Source: Jiangella asiatica
GTDB lineage: Bacteria > Actinomycetota > Actinomycetes > Jiangellales > Jiangellaceae
DNA: 64,000 nt
Reading direction: 5' to 3'
NCBI RefSeq assembly: GCF_004349065.1
Contig: NZ_SMKZ01000028.1
Span: 1-64,000 of the forward strand
The stretch's first letter is position 1, and the number at the start of each line of letters is the position of its first letter. Positions 17,098 to 26,928 of the stretch are shown in pieces. Below the pieces are notes generated by a model. It did no database searches. It was not told the DNA's origin and was given only the letters and a program-made list of their open reading frames with translations. Made by a program: the position numbers and the translations under genes.

Positions 17098-18153
17098 ATG
17101 AAGCGACGGACCTTCCTCACCGGAGCGGCGGCCGGCATCGGCGCCGCACTCCTCCCCGATGCCATGCGTCCCGTGCGTGCCCGAGCCCAGGCAGGCGGGA
17201 TGTTCGAGGACATCGGCCAGATCTCCGCGGGCCACCACCAACTGCCCACGATCATCGCGACCGGGCCCGACACACTGACGATGGTGACGCAGAGCCGGTA
17301 CCCGGTCGCGACGGGCGTGAACGTCGACAAGGGCGCCGCCGACATCGTCACGTTCCGGAGCCTCGACGGCGGCCGCACCTGGTCGCCGGGCGGGTCCCTC
17401 CACGAGGCCGGCGGGGCGAGCGGGGACTGCGGGTACGCGAGTGTCGTGACGATGATCGGCGGGCGTCTCACGGCCCTCTACACGGTCGGTCCGCAGAACT
17501 GGGAACCGGCCGACCTCGTCGTGCACCGCCGCATCAGCGACGACGGCGGCCTGACCTGGTCGGAGGTGTCGTACCCGTCCGTCACCAGCGATCACGCCAA
17601 CGGCCTGCCCACCAACGGCGGCAAGGGCTTCACTCTGCCGACCGGCCGGATCGTCCTCCCGGGCCGGATGTGCCTGCTCTACAGCGACGACCGCGGCGAG
17701 AGCTGGACCGCGACACCCGAATTCGCCGAGACCGTCGAGACGAAGGCCCAGCCCGCCAGGCAGGGCCTGACCGCCCTCGTCCCGTGGCGGACGCGCGACA
17801 AGATCGGCCGCATGGGTCGGGTGCGGCTCGGGCACAGGTACGCCTATCGCGGGACCGTGACCCATGACTTCGGCGCGGACACAAACCTCGGCTTCCTCCG
17901 TTACGACCACCGCACCCTGCTGATGTCGGTCACCCGGTCCAACCAGCTCTACATTCGCCGCAGCGTCGACGAGGGCCGCACGTGGACCGACGAGAAGATC
18001 ATCACGGCGAGCGCGCCGAGCGCCCGCTACTCCGACATCGCCGTGACCGCCGACGGCGCCATCGTCGTCGGCTACATGAGCAACCACCGTGTCGTCGCCA
18101 ATGCCGCACCGCTGCATGTCGTCCGTCTCGACCTCGACTGGCTGACGAGCTGA
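17098..18153 (+). CDS. Secreted Asp-box (sialidase-fold) protein, Tat signal
   Basis: The 351-residue protein begins MKRRTFLTGAAAGIG, a twin-arginine-type signal. The mature part shows four or more Asp-box (BNR) repeats: SLDGGRTWSPGG, SDDGGLTWSEV, SDDRGESWTA and SVDEGRTWTDE. These mark a six-bladed sialidase-type propeller. I do not see a canonical RIP motif or the full arginine triad, so exo-sialidase activity is uncertain; other hydrolases share this fold. It is divergent from the cluster A operon and convergent with the rhamnosidase-like gene. Confidence 0.82.
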   Translation: MKRRTFLTGAAAGIGAALLPDAMRPVRARAQAGGMFEDIGQISAGHHQLPTIIATGPDTLTMVTQSRYPVATGVNVDKGAADIVTFRSLDGGRTWSPGGSLHEAGGASGDCGYASVVTMIGGRLTALYTVGPQNWEPADLVVHRRISDDGGLTWSEVSYPSVTSDHANGLPTNGGKGFTLPTGRIVLPGRMCLLYSDDRGESWTATPEFAETVETKAQPARQGLTALVPWRTRDKIGRMGRVRLGHRYAYRGTVTHDFGADTNLGFLRYDHRTLLMSVTRSNQLYIRRSVDEGRTWTDEKIITASAPSARYSDIAVTADGAIVVGYMSNHRVVANAAPLHVVRLDLDWLTS

Positions 18154-18174
18154 CCCGAGCCCGCCCGCTGCACC

Positions 18175-18211
18175 CGAGGGGTGGCCCCACGCAGCGTGGA
18201 GCCACCCCTCG
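18175..18211. terminator. Bidirectional terminator between convergent genes
   Basis: An 11-bp stem (18175-18185 with 18201-18211) encloses a second CCACG/CGTGG stem with a CAG loop. It lies between the stops of the Asp-box gene and the GH106-like gene. Confidence 0.8.
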
Positions 18212-18219
18212 ACGTCAGC

Positions 18220-21200
18220 TCACCGGGCGACGGTGAGCTCGCTGATTTGCACGTTGCGCGCCGGGCGGATCGGGTCCCAGGTGTCTGTGATCCGCAGCCG
18301 CAGATACCGCGCGGTGACCGGTGCGAACGACGTGGTGCCACCGGCCGCGGGATGGTCGGGGACGGCGACGGTCCGCCAGGACACGCCGTCGTCCGACACG
18401 TCGATGGTGTAGTCGCGCGGGCCGAGGTGGGTCGCCCCGTCGGCTCGCCCGGCGACGGTCACCGAGCTGAACGTGACCGGCGCGCCGAAGTCCAGCCCGA
18501 ATGTGGACGGGTTCGCCTCGGTCGGCCCCAGTCCGGCCGTCTTCCCCCACGACGCGTAGTACGACGCCGTCGATCCGTCCACGGCCAGGTGCTCGGGGAA
18601 GCGGTCCTGGGCGGTGGTGGTCTCGGGCAGGATCCTCGGGAATCGCGTGAGCTGGGCGTTGAGCGCGAGGTTCGCCGAATGGGTGAGGGTCAGGTTCTCC
18701 GTCGCCTCCAGGCCGTTGCCGGCGCGCGCGGTCACTGCGAGCGTGCTCGTGCCCGAGGCGAGACCGGTGTTGCGCACCGCGACGGGAACCGTCACGGAGC
18801 CGCCGGCCGGAATGGAGGTGGCCGCCGCAGCCGTCGCCGCGATGCCGTCCGCGCCGGTCGCGGTCAACGTGGCGCTGACCGGACGGTCGGAGGCGTTGGT
18901 CACCAGCAGCTCGGCCTCGTTGTAGCCGCCGTCGGCGACCGGCAGCGAACGCTGCTGCGCCTCGAGGGTGAGCACCGGCGCCGTGGCGGCGTACGGCTCG
19001 ATCGTGACGGGGCCGAGCAGGCCGTAGCGCATCCGGTCCCGATCCCCGGTGTCGACGCCGGGTGCGATCCTGACGGCGTTGAGCAGGGTCGACGCGACCC
19101 GCACCGTGATGGTGTTGACGCCGGGGCGCAGCCGGTCGCCGATGTCGATGTGCCTCAGGTCCATCTGGTCGACCGGCGGCAGCTCCCGGCCGTTGACGCT
19201 CACGCGGACCGTGTCGACGACGGTGCCGAGATCGAGGCGGGCGCCGGTGACGCCGTCCCAGCCGGCGTCGAGCCGGAACTCGGCGCTGTAGGTGCCGATG
19301 CCCGAGACGTCGGCCAAATCCGGGCCGAGCTCGGACCACGCCGGCAGCGCGCCGTCAGCGGTGGCCGCGACCTCCACCGGCCCGATCGCCATGTGCGCCG
19401 TGTCGCCGGGCAGGCCGCTCGGGCCCGGTGTCCAACTGTCGACGCTGAGCGACCAGTCGGTGAGCCGCAACGGCTCCGGCGCGGGACCGGAGTACGCCGC
19501 GGACGCTTCGGGCCCCTGGTTACGCGGTGCGGCGCCGCCGAAGGTGGCGTCCTGGCGCGGCGTGACGGCGACGACCTCGGCGTCGTGGCCGGCCAGCCGC
19601 ACGGGGACCGTGACGGTGCCCGGGCCCTCGCGGTAGTCCGCGATCGGGGTGATCTCGCCGGTCCACGTGTCGAGGCGGTACGGCGTGCCCTGCCCGGCCA
19701 GCGTCACGGTCTGCGACGTCGCGGTCGAGTGCTGGTTGAACAGGTAGTAATAGTCGACGCCGTCGGCGCGGCGGCGGACGTCGAGGATCGCGTCGGACGG
19801 CGTCGCGTGTGCGGCGGCCGCCGCTACGCCCGCGCGCTCCAGCGCCCCGGGCACCTCGCTCTCGTCGTCGACGCGCGTGACGCCGGGCTGGCGGACCAGC
19901 TCGGCGATGACGGCGCGCAGCCGGACGTCCTGGTCGGGCCGGTAGCCGGGAGTCGTGGTGGGCAGGTCACCCAGGATCACCACAGGGAGTCCCCGGCGGA
20001 CGAAGCGCAGGATGCTGTGCGCGGTGTCCAGCGGCATCGTCGTCTGGTCGTTGAGCAGCAGGGCATGGTAGGCCGAGGCGTCGGGGAACAGCACGCCGTC
20101 GCGGACTCTGGCGTCGTCGTCGCGCAGCTGTGCCGGGCTGACGTACTCGTAGGTGTAGCCGGCGGCCGCGAGCGCGGACGAGCTGGGGATCAGCGTGTCC
20201 GCCGTCAGGCCGGTCAGGCCGAGGCCGAGGTCATGGCGGTAGACGGCCAGGTCGAACGCCGGCTTGCCCTGGCGCAGCACCAGCTGCATACGGGCCAGGT
20301 GGTCGTTCACCTGCCGGTAGTCGGCCCAGCTGGGGTCGCCCTTGGCGCCGAACGCCGCGGAGTAGGAGTCATTGCCGCCGTAGCTCATGCCCGGCCACAG
20401 CGTCTGCTCGCCATGGCCGGCCAGACCGCGGCTGAGATAGGGGAAGCCGTGCCAGACGATCTGGTTGACGCCGCCGGCGTAGCCCCGGTAGACCGCCTGC
20501 AGGTTGGACCGGTCGGTCGCCTCCCCCACGGTGGCCCCCCAGACGTGTCCCCGGAACGCGCAGCACTCGTCGGAGACGACGGGCGCACCGGACAGGTGCG
20601 CGCCGGAGGCGACGACCTTGTAGTTCTGCACGTTGCTGTGGGCGCTGTCGTTGCGGCCGAAGGCCAGCGACTCCCCCTCCGGGACGTCGACGTGGCCGGC
20701 CGCCTCGGAGCTGTCGATGGCTTCGCCGTAGGGCTGCACCCGGGTCTTCAGGTCGCGCTCGTGCGCCCAGTCGCGCAGCACGTCGAGCCGGTTGTCGATG
20801 TAGAGGTCGCTCAGGGTCTGCCGGTAGTCGTGACGCACCCGGTCGCCCATGCCGCCGGCGAAGTCGAAGAACGGCTCCCCCGGGAATCGTCCGGGCAGGC
20901 CGCCCTGCGCGCCGGCGCCGGCCAGCGCCGGCAGGACGTCGATCGGCGAATAGCCCCGGCGCGTGGTCCACTCGTCGACGAAGCCGGTCCTCCACTTCTG
21001 CCCGCCCAGCTCCAGCGAGTCCTCGAAGAGCTCGGCGGTGCCCATCTCGTCGAGCAACGACCGGACGGCCGGGGTCAGGATGGCGTCGTCGTAGAAGTCG
21101 GTGCTCGCCCTGGCGCCGGCCTCGCTCAACGTGTCGAGCGAGTAGTTGTCGACCGTGGCGGTGTAGCCGGACAACGTGTGTCCGTTCGGGGTCTGGTAGA

Positions 21201-21984
21201 AGGCGATCAGCGCGTAGGTGCTGTCCGCGTCGCCCGGGAGGTCGAGGCTCAGCTCGCCGCCGGCGTCCACCCGCGCCGTGACATCGACGACGGACGACCG
21301 GTCGAGCAACCGCCGCGACGGCTGACTCGCGCAGCCGGGATCCTCGCACTTCGCCACCAGCGCCGCGACGAGCGTCATCCGCGCGCCCCGCGGCGGTGCG
21401 GTGTCGTAGTTGGTAGGCAGCGGCCCGGAGCGGGTCGTGCCGCCGGGGTGGAACTCGTGCGAGAAGACCAGCTTCTGCGCCGCTCGCGGATCGTTCACGT
21501 CGGAGACCGTCGGCACGGTGGCCGGCCACCGCGGGCCGATGCTGAGGTCGAGGCTCAGGCCGTTCGCGTTCGCCGCCGAGAGCATGGTCTCGACCTTGTC
21601 CGCCCACAGCGGCGTTCCCCAGCCGTACGTGCTCAGGTGTTCGGCCTCGTAGTGGCCCGGGCCGTTCGAGCGCTGAAGGCTGACTTCGGCCCCGCCCGCG
21701 CCGACCTGCCTCAGCTGCTCCAGCTCGGCGGTCAGCTGGCGGTCGTCGGTGAACGCCAGTGGCTGCCACCAACGGTACTTCGGCCGGACCTCGTTCGGCG
21801 GATCGGCGAAGGTGTCCCGGGTGAGCGGCGGTGCGGCGGCCTGCCGTTGATCGGGCTCGGGCGTGGGTGCGGCGGCCCCGGTGTGCTCGCCCAGCACCTG
21901 ACTCGCGGCGACGACGGTGCTCAGCGCCAGCAGGCAGGCGACGGCGCGCAGTCGCCGTCTCGGGTGGGGGTGGGCGTGGGTCAT
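18220..21984 (-). CDS. Secreted GH106-like alpha-L-rhamnosidase with C-terminal F5/8 domain
   Basis: The 1254-residue protein has a signal peptide (RRRLRAVACLLALSTVVAAS). The N-terminal region DPPNEVRPKYRWWQPLAF, then ELEQLRQVGAGGAEVSLQRS, and the later FGRNDSAHSN and FPYLSRG segments are characteristic of the large GH106/rhamnosidase-type hydrolases. The middle holds beta-sandwich domains (YSAEFRLDAGWDGVTGARLD, TVRVSVNGRELPP). The last ~150 residues (LNAQLTRFPR ... DYTIDVSDDGVSWRTVAV ... RYLRLRITDTWD) form a discoidin/F5/8 carbohydrate-binding domain. Start 21984 gives a proper signal peptide. The substrate is inferred only. Confidence 0.78.
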   Translation of the reverse strand: MTHAHPHPRRRLRAVACLLALSTVVAASQVLGEHTGAAAPTPEPDQRQAAAPPLTRDTFADPPNEVRPKYRWWQPLAFTDDRQLTAELEQLRQVGAGGAEVSLQRSNGPGHYEAEHLSTYGWGTPLWADKVETMLSAANANGLSLDLSIGPRWPATVPTVSDVNDPRAAQKLVFSHEFHPGGTTRSGPLPTNYDTAPPRGARMTLVAALVAKCEDPGCASQPSRRLLDRSSVVDVTARVDAGGELSLDLPGDADSTYALIAFYQTPNGHTLSGYTATVDNYSLDTLSEAGARASTDFYDDAILTPAVRSLLDEMGTAELFEDSLELGGQKWRTGFVDEWTTRRGYSPIDVLPALAGAGAQGGLPGRFPGEPFFDFAGGMGDRVRHDYRQTLSDLYIDNRLDVLRDWAHERDLKTRVQPYGEAIDSSEAAGHVDVPEGESLAFGRNDSAHSNVQNYKVVASGAHLSGAPVVSDECCAFRGHVWGATVGEATDRSNLQAVYRGYAGGVNQIVWHGFPYLSRGLAGHGEQTLWPGMSYGGNDSYSAAFGAKGDPSWADYRQVNDHLARMQLVLRQGKPAFDLAVYRHDLGLGLTGLTADTLIPSSSALAAAGYTYEYVSPAQLRDDDARVRDGVLFPDASAYHALLLNDQTTMPLDTAHSILRFVRRGLPVVILGDLPTTTPGYRPDQDVRLRAVIAELVRQPGVTRVDDESEVPGALERAGVAAAAAHATPSDAILDVRRRADGVDYYYLFNQHSTATSQTVTLAGQGTPYRLDTWTGEITPIADYREGPGTVTVPVRLAGHDAEVVAVTPRQDATFGGAAPRNQGPEASAAYSGPAPEPLRLTDWSLSVDSWTPGPSGLPGDTAHMAIGPVEVAATADGALPAWSELGPDLADVSGIGTYSAEFRLDAGWDGVTGARLDLGTVVDTVRVSVNGRELPPVDQMDLRHIDIGDRLRPGVNTITVRVASTLLNAVRIAPGVDTGDRDRMRYGLLGPVTIEPYAATAPVLTLEAQQRSLPVADGGYNEAELLVTNASDRPVSATLTATGADGIAATAAAATSIPAGGSVTVPVAVRNTGLASGTSTLAVTARAGNGLEATENLTLTHSANLALNAQLTRFPRILPETTTAQDRFPEHLAVDGSTASYYASWGKTAGLGPTEANPSTFGLDFGAPVTFSSVTVAGRADGATHLGPRDYTIDVSDDGVSWRTVAVPDHPAAGGTTSFAPVTARYLRLRITDTWDPIRPARNVQISELTVAR

Positions 21985-22163
21985 GGGTTCACTCCGATCA
22001 CATCGCTGGGACATGAGTGCGGCATCGGACGCCTGCTCGGCGGCGGGGCGCACCGGACGAATGGTCTATGCCATTCGCCGCCGTGCCACTCACCGCCTCG
22101 TTCGTGCACCGGCGTCCTGGCAGGTATTGACCGTGGTGGTGCGAGCTCCTACCATCTCCGACA

Positions 22164-22174
22164 TCTGATGAATC
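22164..22174. promoter_or_regulatory. Second copy of TCTGATGAATC operator candidate
   Basis: An exact copy of the 11-mer found at 16947-16957, here in the region between the divergent GH106-like and GH42-like genes. A partial copy (TCTGATG) follows at 22206-22212, 42 bases on. Confidence 0.5.
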
Positions 22175-22251
22175 TTCAAGACTTCCGATGTCATTGGTCT
22201 AGAACTCTGATGTCTTGAATCCTGTCCGAAACGCGAAAGAGGACGGCCGCG

Positions 22252-24549
22252 ATGGATGCCGAGGACCTGACCAGACGAGCCTTCATGAAGTCGCTCGCGG
22301 CCTCGGCCGCCGTTGCCGGCTTCCTCGGCGGCACCGGCGCCGCGGTCGCCGGGCCGCCCGGCGCGCCCGCGGCCGGCGCCGGCCGGCGGATCGCGGTCCG
22401 CGATCACCGCGGCGCACCGGCCATCATGATCGGCGACCAGGCGCTTCCGGCCATCGCGTACATGACGTATCTCCCGCACCGTGGGCAGTACGAGGACTTC
22501 GCCGGCGCCGGGTACGGCGTGTACAGCGTGGCCTGCTACTTCGGCGACCGCGGGATCAACTCCACCAGCGGGATCAAGCCGTTCCGGCCCGGCCTCTGGG
22601 TGGGGCCGGGCAACTACGACTTCTCCGCCGTAGACGAGGACCTCGCCCGCGTGGTCGCAGCCCAGCCGAACGCGCTCGTCATCCTGAGGGTCAACCTCGA
22701 CGTCCCGCAATGGTGGGAGTCGCTGCACCCGGGTGAGCTGAGCGTGTCCGCCAACGGCGGCACCCTGCGGCAGTCGTTCAGCTCTGCCGTCTGGAGGGAC
22801 GAGGCCGGGCAGGCACTGCTGGCACTCATCAGGCACATCGCCGCCTCGCCGTACGCGAACAACCTCATCGCCTACCACCTCGGTGCGGGCCAGACCGAGG
22901 AATGGATGTACCACGGCAACCGTGACCGGCTGCCCGACTACAGCGAACCGCACCAGCGGGCGTTCCGTTCCTGGCTGCGCCGGACGTACCGGTCCGACGC
23001 GGCGCTGCGAGCCGGCTGGCACGATCCGGCCGTGTCGCTGCGCACCGCCACCGTCCCGGACGCGGCCGCACGCACCGGTGACCCGGCCCGGCTCTTCCGC
23101 GACCCGGACTCCGAGCAGCAGGTGATCGACTACTACCGGTTCCACTCGTACGCGGCCGCCGACGCCGTGGTCCACTTCTGCCGCACGGTCAAGAAGGAGG
23201 TCGGCGATTCCGCACTGGCCGGCGCGTTCTACGGGTACATCTTCGAGACCACCCACGTGGACGTCGGGCAGCACGCGCTGCACCACATCCTCACGTCGCC
23301 GTACGTCGAGTTCCTCGCCAGCCCGAGCAGCTACCTCCGCCGTCAGCCGGGCTACGACTGGTCGTACTTCAGCCTCACCGACTCGGTCAAGCTGCACGGC
23401 AAGCTCTGGATGAGCGAGGCCGACACCCGGACGCACCTGACGGTGGGCCTGTCGGTCGCCGCGCCCGAGATCAATCCCACCGGCTCCGTCCCCGGCCCCT
23501 ACGACACCGCGCTCTGGCAGGGGCCCGACGACCCGCGGATCACGATGTCGTTGTTGCGGAACAATCTCGCCCGCGCCATCACCAACGGCGCCGGGCTGTG
23601 GTGGTTCGACATGTGGGGCGGCTGGTACGACGACCCCGAGATGATGGCCTTCATGGCGAAGGCACGCGACCTGGTCGCGGAGTCGCTAACCGCCGACCGC
23701 CGCTCGACCGCCGAGGTCGCCGTGTTCGCCGACGAGGCCAGCATGGCCCACTTCGGCTACAGCCGGAACCACAACCAGCAGTTCCTCTACGGCCAGCGGC
23801 TCGAGCTCGGCTCGATGGGCACGCCGTACAACATCTTCCACTTCCAGGACCTGCTCGACGAGCGCACGCACGACTACTCGCTCTACGTGTTCCTCAACAC
23901 GGTCAAGGTCGACCGCGACCTACGCCGAGCGGTACAGCGGCTGCGCGATCGGGGCAAGAGCTTCGTGTGGGGTCACGGCGCGGGCTGGTTCGGCTACGGG
24001 GACCCCGGCGCCGGCGGCGTCACCGACCTCACGGGCGTCGAGATGACGGCGACGGAGCAGGCGGCGCGGCTGCGGGTGACCACCGTCCAGAGCACGTCCG
24101 CCGCCCTTGCCGGCATCGCACCGGGTACGACGTTCGGCACGACGAGCGCCGTCGGCGCCCCGCTGATCCATCCGACCGGTGGCAACGGCGAGGTGCTTGC
24201 CACCGTCGAGGGAACGTCGATACCCGGCGTCGTGCGGGTCGAGCACCGACGCGGTGGTCATTCGACGTACTCGGTGGCGCCGCGGATGCCACCTCAGCTC
24301 CTTCGCAACGCGGCGAAGCAGGCCGGGGCGCATGTCTACGTCGACAACGACGACGTCGTCTACGCCAGCCACCGATTCGTCGCCCTGCACGCGACCTCCG
24401 ACGGCCCGCGCACCATCCACCTGCCCAGGGTGGCCGCGGTCATCACCGACGCCTTCGGGCTTGATGACACGCCGATCGCACGGCACACCGACAGCGTCAC
24501 GATCCAGTGCCGAGAACACGAGACCTACGTCCTGCGTCTCGTGCCGTAA
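22252..24549 (+). CDS. Tat-exported GH42-like glycoside hydrolase
   Basis: The 765-residue protein starts with a twin-arginine signal (LTRRAFMKSLAASAAVAGFL). The catalytic barrel resembles clan GH-A beta-galactosidase-like enzymes: LIAYHLGAGQTEEW carries a candidate acid/base glutamate, and KLWMSEADTRTH a candidate nucleophile. A following WWFDMWGGWYDDPEMMAF segment ends the barrel. The C-terminal part (AEVAVFADEASMAHFG onward) resembles the GH42 trimerisation/amidotransferase-like domain. The exact family is uncertain. It shares the cluster A operator candidate upstream. Confidence 0.68.
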   Translation: MDAEDLTRRAFMKSLAASAAVAGFLGGTGAAVAGPPGAPAAGAGRRIAVRDHRGAPAIMIGDQALPAIAYMTYLPHRGQYEDFAGAGYGVYSVACYFGDRGINSTSGIKPFRPGLWVGPGNYDFSAVDEDLARVVAAQPNALVILRVNLDVPQWWESLHPGELSVSANGGTLRQSFSSAVWRDEAGQALLALIRHIAASPYANNLIAYHLGAGQTEEWMYHGNRDRLPDYSEPHQRAFRSWLRRTYRSDAALRAGWHDPAVSLRTATVPDAAARTGDPARLFRDPDSEQQVIDYYRFHSYAAADAVVHFCRTVKKEVGDSALAGAFYGYIFETTHVDVGQHALHHILTSPYVEFLASPSSYLRRQPGYDWSYFSLTDSVKLHGKLWMSEADTRTHLTVGLSVAAPEINPTGSVPGPYDTALWQGPDDPRITMSLLRNNLARAITNGAGLWWFDMWGGWYDDPEMMAFMAKARDLVAESLTADRRSTAEVAVFADEASMAHFGYSRNHNQQFLYGQRLELGSMGTPYNIFHFQDLLDERTHDYSLYVFLNTVKVDRDLRRAVQRLRDRGKSFVWGHGAGWFGYGDPGAGGVTDLTGVEMTATEQAARLRVTTVQSTSAALAGIAPGTTFGTTSAVGAPLIHPTGGNGEVLATVEGTSIPGVVRVEHRRGGHSTYSVAPRMPPQLLRNAAKQAGAHVYVDNDDVVYASHRFVALHATSDGPRTIHLPRVAAVITDAFGLDDTPIARHTDSVTIQCREHETYVLRLVP

Positions 24550-24677
24550 CCGGTTGAATGAGCTGCTTCGACGATCACGTCGACGTAGCTCGCACAGTTC
24601 AGGTCATGAGGTGTCCGCGGTAGCGAAGGGCGGCCATTAATGCGTGCCAACCGGTTGCGTCCACATCACGTGCATCG

Positions 24678-25538
24678 ATGAGTGGGCCGTCGCGAGAGCT
24701 GCCGATCGTGCCGCGCCGGTCGGGCGCGGTGGACGAGGGCGACCACGGGGTCCACGGCCGCGGCATCTTCGACGCCGGGCTGCTCGACCGTTGCATCTCG
24801 TGCGGCTTTTGCCTGCCGGTCTGTCCCACCTATGCGCTGGAGAAGGACGAGCAGTCCTCGCCGCGCGGGCGGATCACGCTGATGCGGGCGCTGGAGGCCG
24901 GCCGGCTGGAGCCCGACGACCCGACGCTGCAGCACGAGGCGTCGTTCTGCCTGGGCTGCCGCGCCTGCGAGACGGTGTGCCCGGCCGGCGTCGAGTACGG
25001 GCCGATGCTCGAGCAGTGGCGCGACCACCAGTGGCGGGCCGGGCACGGCCCGGCGCCGGCGCGGTGGCTGCGCTGGGCGGTGGCCCGGCGGCTGCCGCTG
25101 CGGCTGGCCGGGCTGGTGCGACGCTTCGCCCGAACCCGCGCCCGCTCGGTCGACCCCGACACCCCGCACGTCATGCTCGGCTGTGCCGAGCGGGTGCTGT
25201 TCCCCAAGGTCAGCCGGGCCGCGGTGGCACTTGTCGACGGCGCCGACGCGCCGGCCGCGCAGGGCTGCTGCGGTGCCCTGCACGCCCACAACGGCGACTC
25301 CACCGGCGGTCGCGCGATGGCCGAGCGGCTGGGACGCGACCTGCCCGGCACCATCGTCACCACCTCCGGCGGCTGCGCGGCGCACCTGGCCGACGCGCTG
25401 GGCCGCGACCGCGTCGTCGAGATCAGCGAATACCTGGCCCGGTCGGGCTGGTCGCCTGGTACGAAGCTCATGACCCACGGTTCCCACGGCCACCCGCGCC
25501 CGATCCGGGTGACCTTGCAGGACTCCTGCCACCGGATT
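24678..25538 (+). pseudogene. Iron-sulfur subunit of glycolate-oxidase type (GlcF-like), 3' truncated
   Basis: Two 4Fe-4S ferredoxin motifs are intact (CISCGFCLPVCPTYALE and CLGCRACETVCPAGVE), followed by the first CCG domain (ARG.. MLGCAER ... GCCGALHAHNGD). The second cysteine-rich domain starts (VTLQDSCHRI) but breaks at about 25538. There the sequence runs antisense into the 5' end of another gene, and the frame only ends at 25652 in unrelated codons. No FAD subunit is adjacent. Electron transfer for 2-hydroxyacid oxidation would have been its role. The start has a poor ribosome binding site. Confidence 0.75.
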
Positions 25539-25579
25539 CCGGCGGCCGCGAAGGCCGCCGCTTCGTCGCTCATGGTCAT
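25536..25579 (-). pseudogene. Decapitated gene start (MTMSDEAAAFAAAG...) fused antisense to the GlcF fragment
   Basis: On the minus strand a very strong ribosome binding site (GGAGGAGGTGACACACC) precedes ATG at 25579. About 15 codons encode MTMSDEAAAFAAAGIRW before the frame enters the antisense of the GlcF fragment. It lies downstream of the thiolase gene in the same direction, so it may be the lost last gene of the cluster B operon. The family is not recognised from so few residues. Confidence 0.5.
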
Positions 25580-25758
25580 GGTGTGTCACCTCCTCCGAGG
25601 TGGGGTCAGTCGGGTCTGGTCAGCCCGGTCAGCGACGCCAGGTAAGCGTTGAAGTCGGGTGCGCTATATGTTGAAACGGAAAGGAGTGGGTGCTCGCCTT
25701 CCTTCATCGTCCGCAGCGGACGGGCGCCAAGCGGCGCGACCGGCTCGGACGTCGTGAG

Positions 25759-26928
25759 CTAAGGCTGACGCAGCAACAGAGCCTCACCCTGGCCACCGCC
25801 GCCGCAGATCGCAGCGACTCCCCACTCGACGTCACGGCGGCGCATCTCGATGGCTAGGGTAAGGACCAGCCGGAACCCGGAAGCCCCAAGCGGATGGCCG
25901 AGTGCGATGGCGCCGCCGTTGACGTTGACGTTGTCGAGGTCGATACCCAGGTCGTCGGTCGAGGCCAGGACCACGCCGGCGAACGCCTCGTTGATTTCCC
26001 AGAGGCCCACGTCGCTGGTTGTGAGGCCACGGCGCTCCAGCAGGCGCCGGGCGGCGGCGGCGGGCATCAGGTGCAGACTCGAGTCCCGTCCGGCGACGTT
26101 CGCCCACCCTTCGATCACAGCCAGCGTCGGCAGTCCCAACGCCTTTGCCCGGTCCGCCCGCGCCAGCATGCCGGCGGCGGCGGCGTCCGACAGCTGGGAA
26201 GCGTTGCCCGCCGTGATCGTGCCGTCCGGGGTGAACGCCGGCGGCAAGGCGCGCAAGGACGCGGCGGTCGAGTGCGGGCGGATCCCGTCATCCGCCGGCG
26301 GCGCGTCCAGCCCTGACGCGTCGATCTCGTGTGCAAAACGCCCGGTCACGGTGGCGTGGTGCGCCCGGCGGTGGCTCTCGGCGGCGAAGGCGTCCTGCTC
26401 GGCCCGGCCGATACCCAGCCGCTCGTTCTCCCTGTCGCTCAGAACGCCCATCCCCACCTGGTCGAGAGAACACCACAGACCGTCGTGCTCGAGCAGGTCG
26501 ACCGGCTCGCCCCGGTCCTGGTCGGCGGTTGTGCCTCGGCGCCGCCGAACCGCCGTGGCCAGCGGCGCCCGGCTCATCGACTCGAACCCGCCGGCGAGGC
26601 CGGTCGTGACCTCGCCGGCCCCGATCATCCGCGCCACGTGAACCACGGCAGTCATGCTCGCCAGGCACACGTCGTTGACGGTCACTCCGGCGACCTCACG
26701 GCTCACACCGCCTCGCACTGCCGCCACCCGCGCGGGGTTCTGCCCGTTCCCGGCCTGGACGACGTTGCCCAGGGCGACGTACTCGGGGGCGAGCCCCGGG
26801 CACCGGCGGAGGACGGCTCGGACCACTGCGGCGCCGAGATCCGTGGCGGCATGGCGGGACAGCCGGCCACCCAGCCTGCCGATCGACGTGCGCGCGCCTG
26901 CGATGAGCACGGGGGTCGCGTCGTTCAC
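25759..26928 (-). CDS. Thiolase family acyltransferase
   Basis: The 389-residue enzyme has the complete thiolase catalytic set: the nucleophilic cysteine in VTVNDVCLASM, the NEAF loop (WEINEAFAGV), the His of GGAIALGHPLGASG, and the C-terminal CGGGGQGEALL. It should cleave 3-ketoacyl-CoA or condense acetyl-CoA. The GTG start at 26928 overlaps the MFS stop by four bases. It is the last intact gene of the cluster B operon. Together with MaoC it suggests a CoA-linked beta-oxidation-like step. Confidence 0.92.
   Translation of the reverse strand: MNDATPVLIAGARTSIGRLGGRLSRHAATDLGAAVVRAVLRRCPGLAPEYVALGNVVQAGNGQNPARVAAVRGGVSREVAGVTVNDVCLASMTAVVHVARMIGAGEVTTGLAGGFESMSRAPLATAVRRRRGTTADQDRGEPVDLLEHDGLWCSLDQVGMGVLSDRENERLGIGRAEQDAFAAESHRRAHHATVTGRFAHEIDASGLDAPPADDGIRPHSTAASLRALPPAFTPDGTITAGNASQLSDAAAAGMLARADRAKALGLPTLAVIEGWANVAGRDSSLHLMPAAAARRLLERRGLTTSDVGLWEINEAFAGVVLASTDDLGIDLDNVNVNGGAIALGHPLGASGFRLVLTLAIEMRRRDVEWGVAAICGGGGQGEALLLRQP

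Noticed and set aside
18181-22218. A 1345-codon plus-strand open frame
   Set aside because: It is antisense to the GH106-like gene, is Arg/Val/Gly-rich without domains, and arises from high-GC codon bias.
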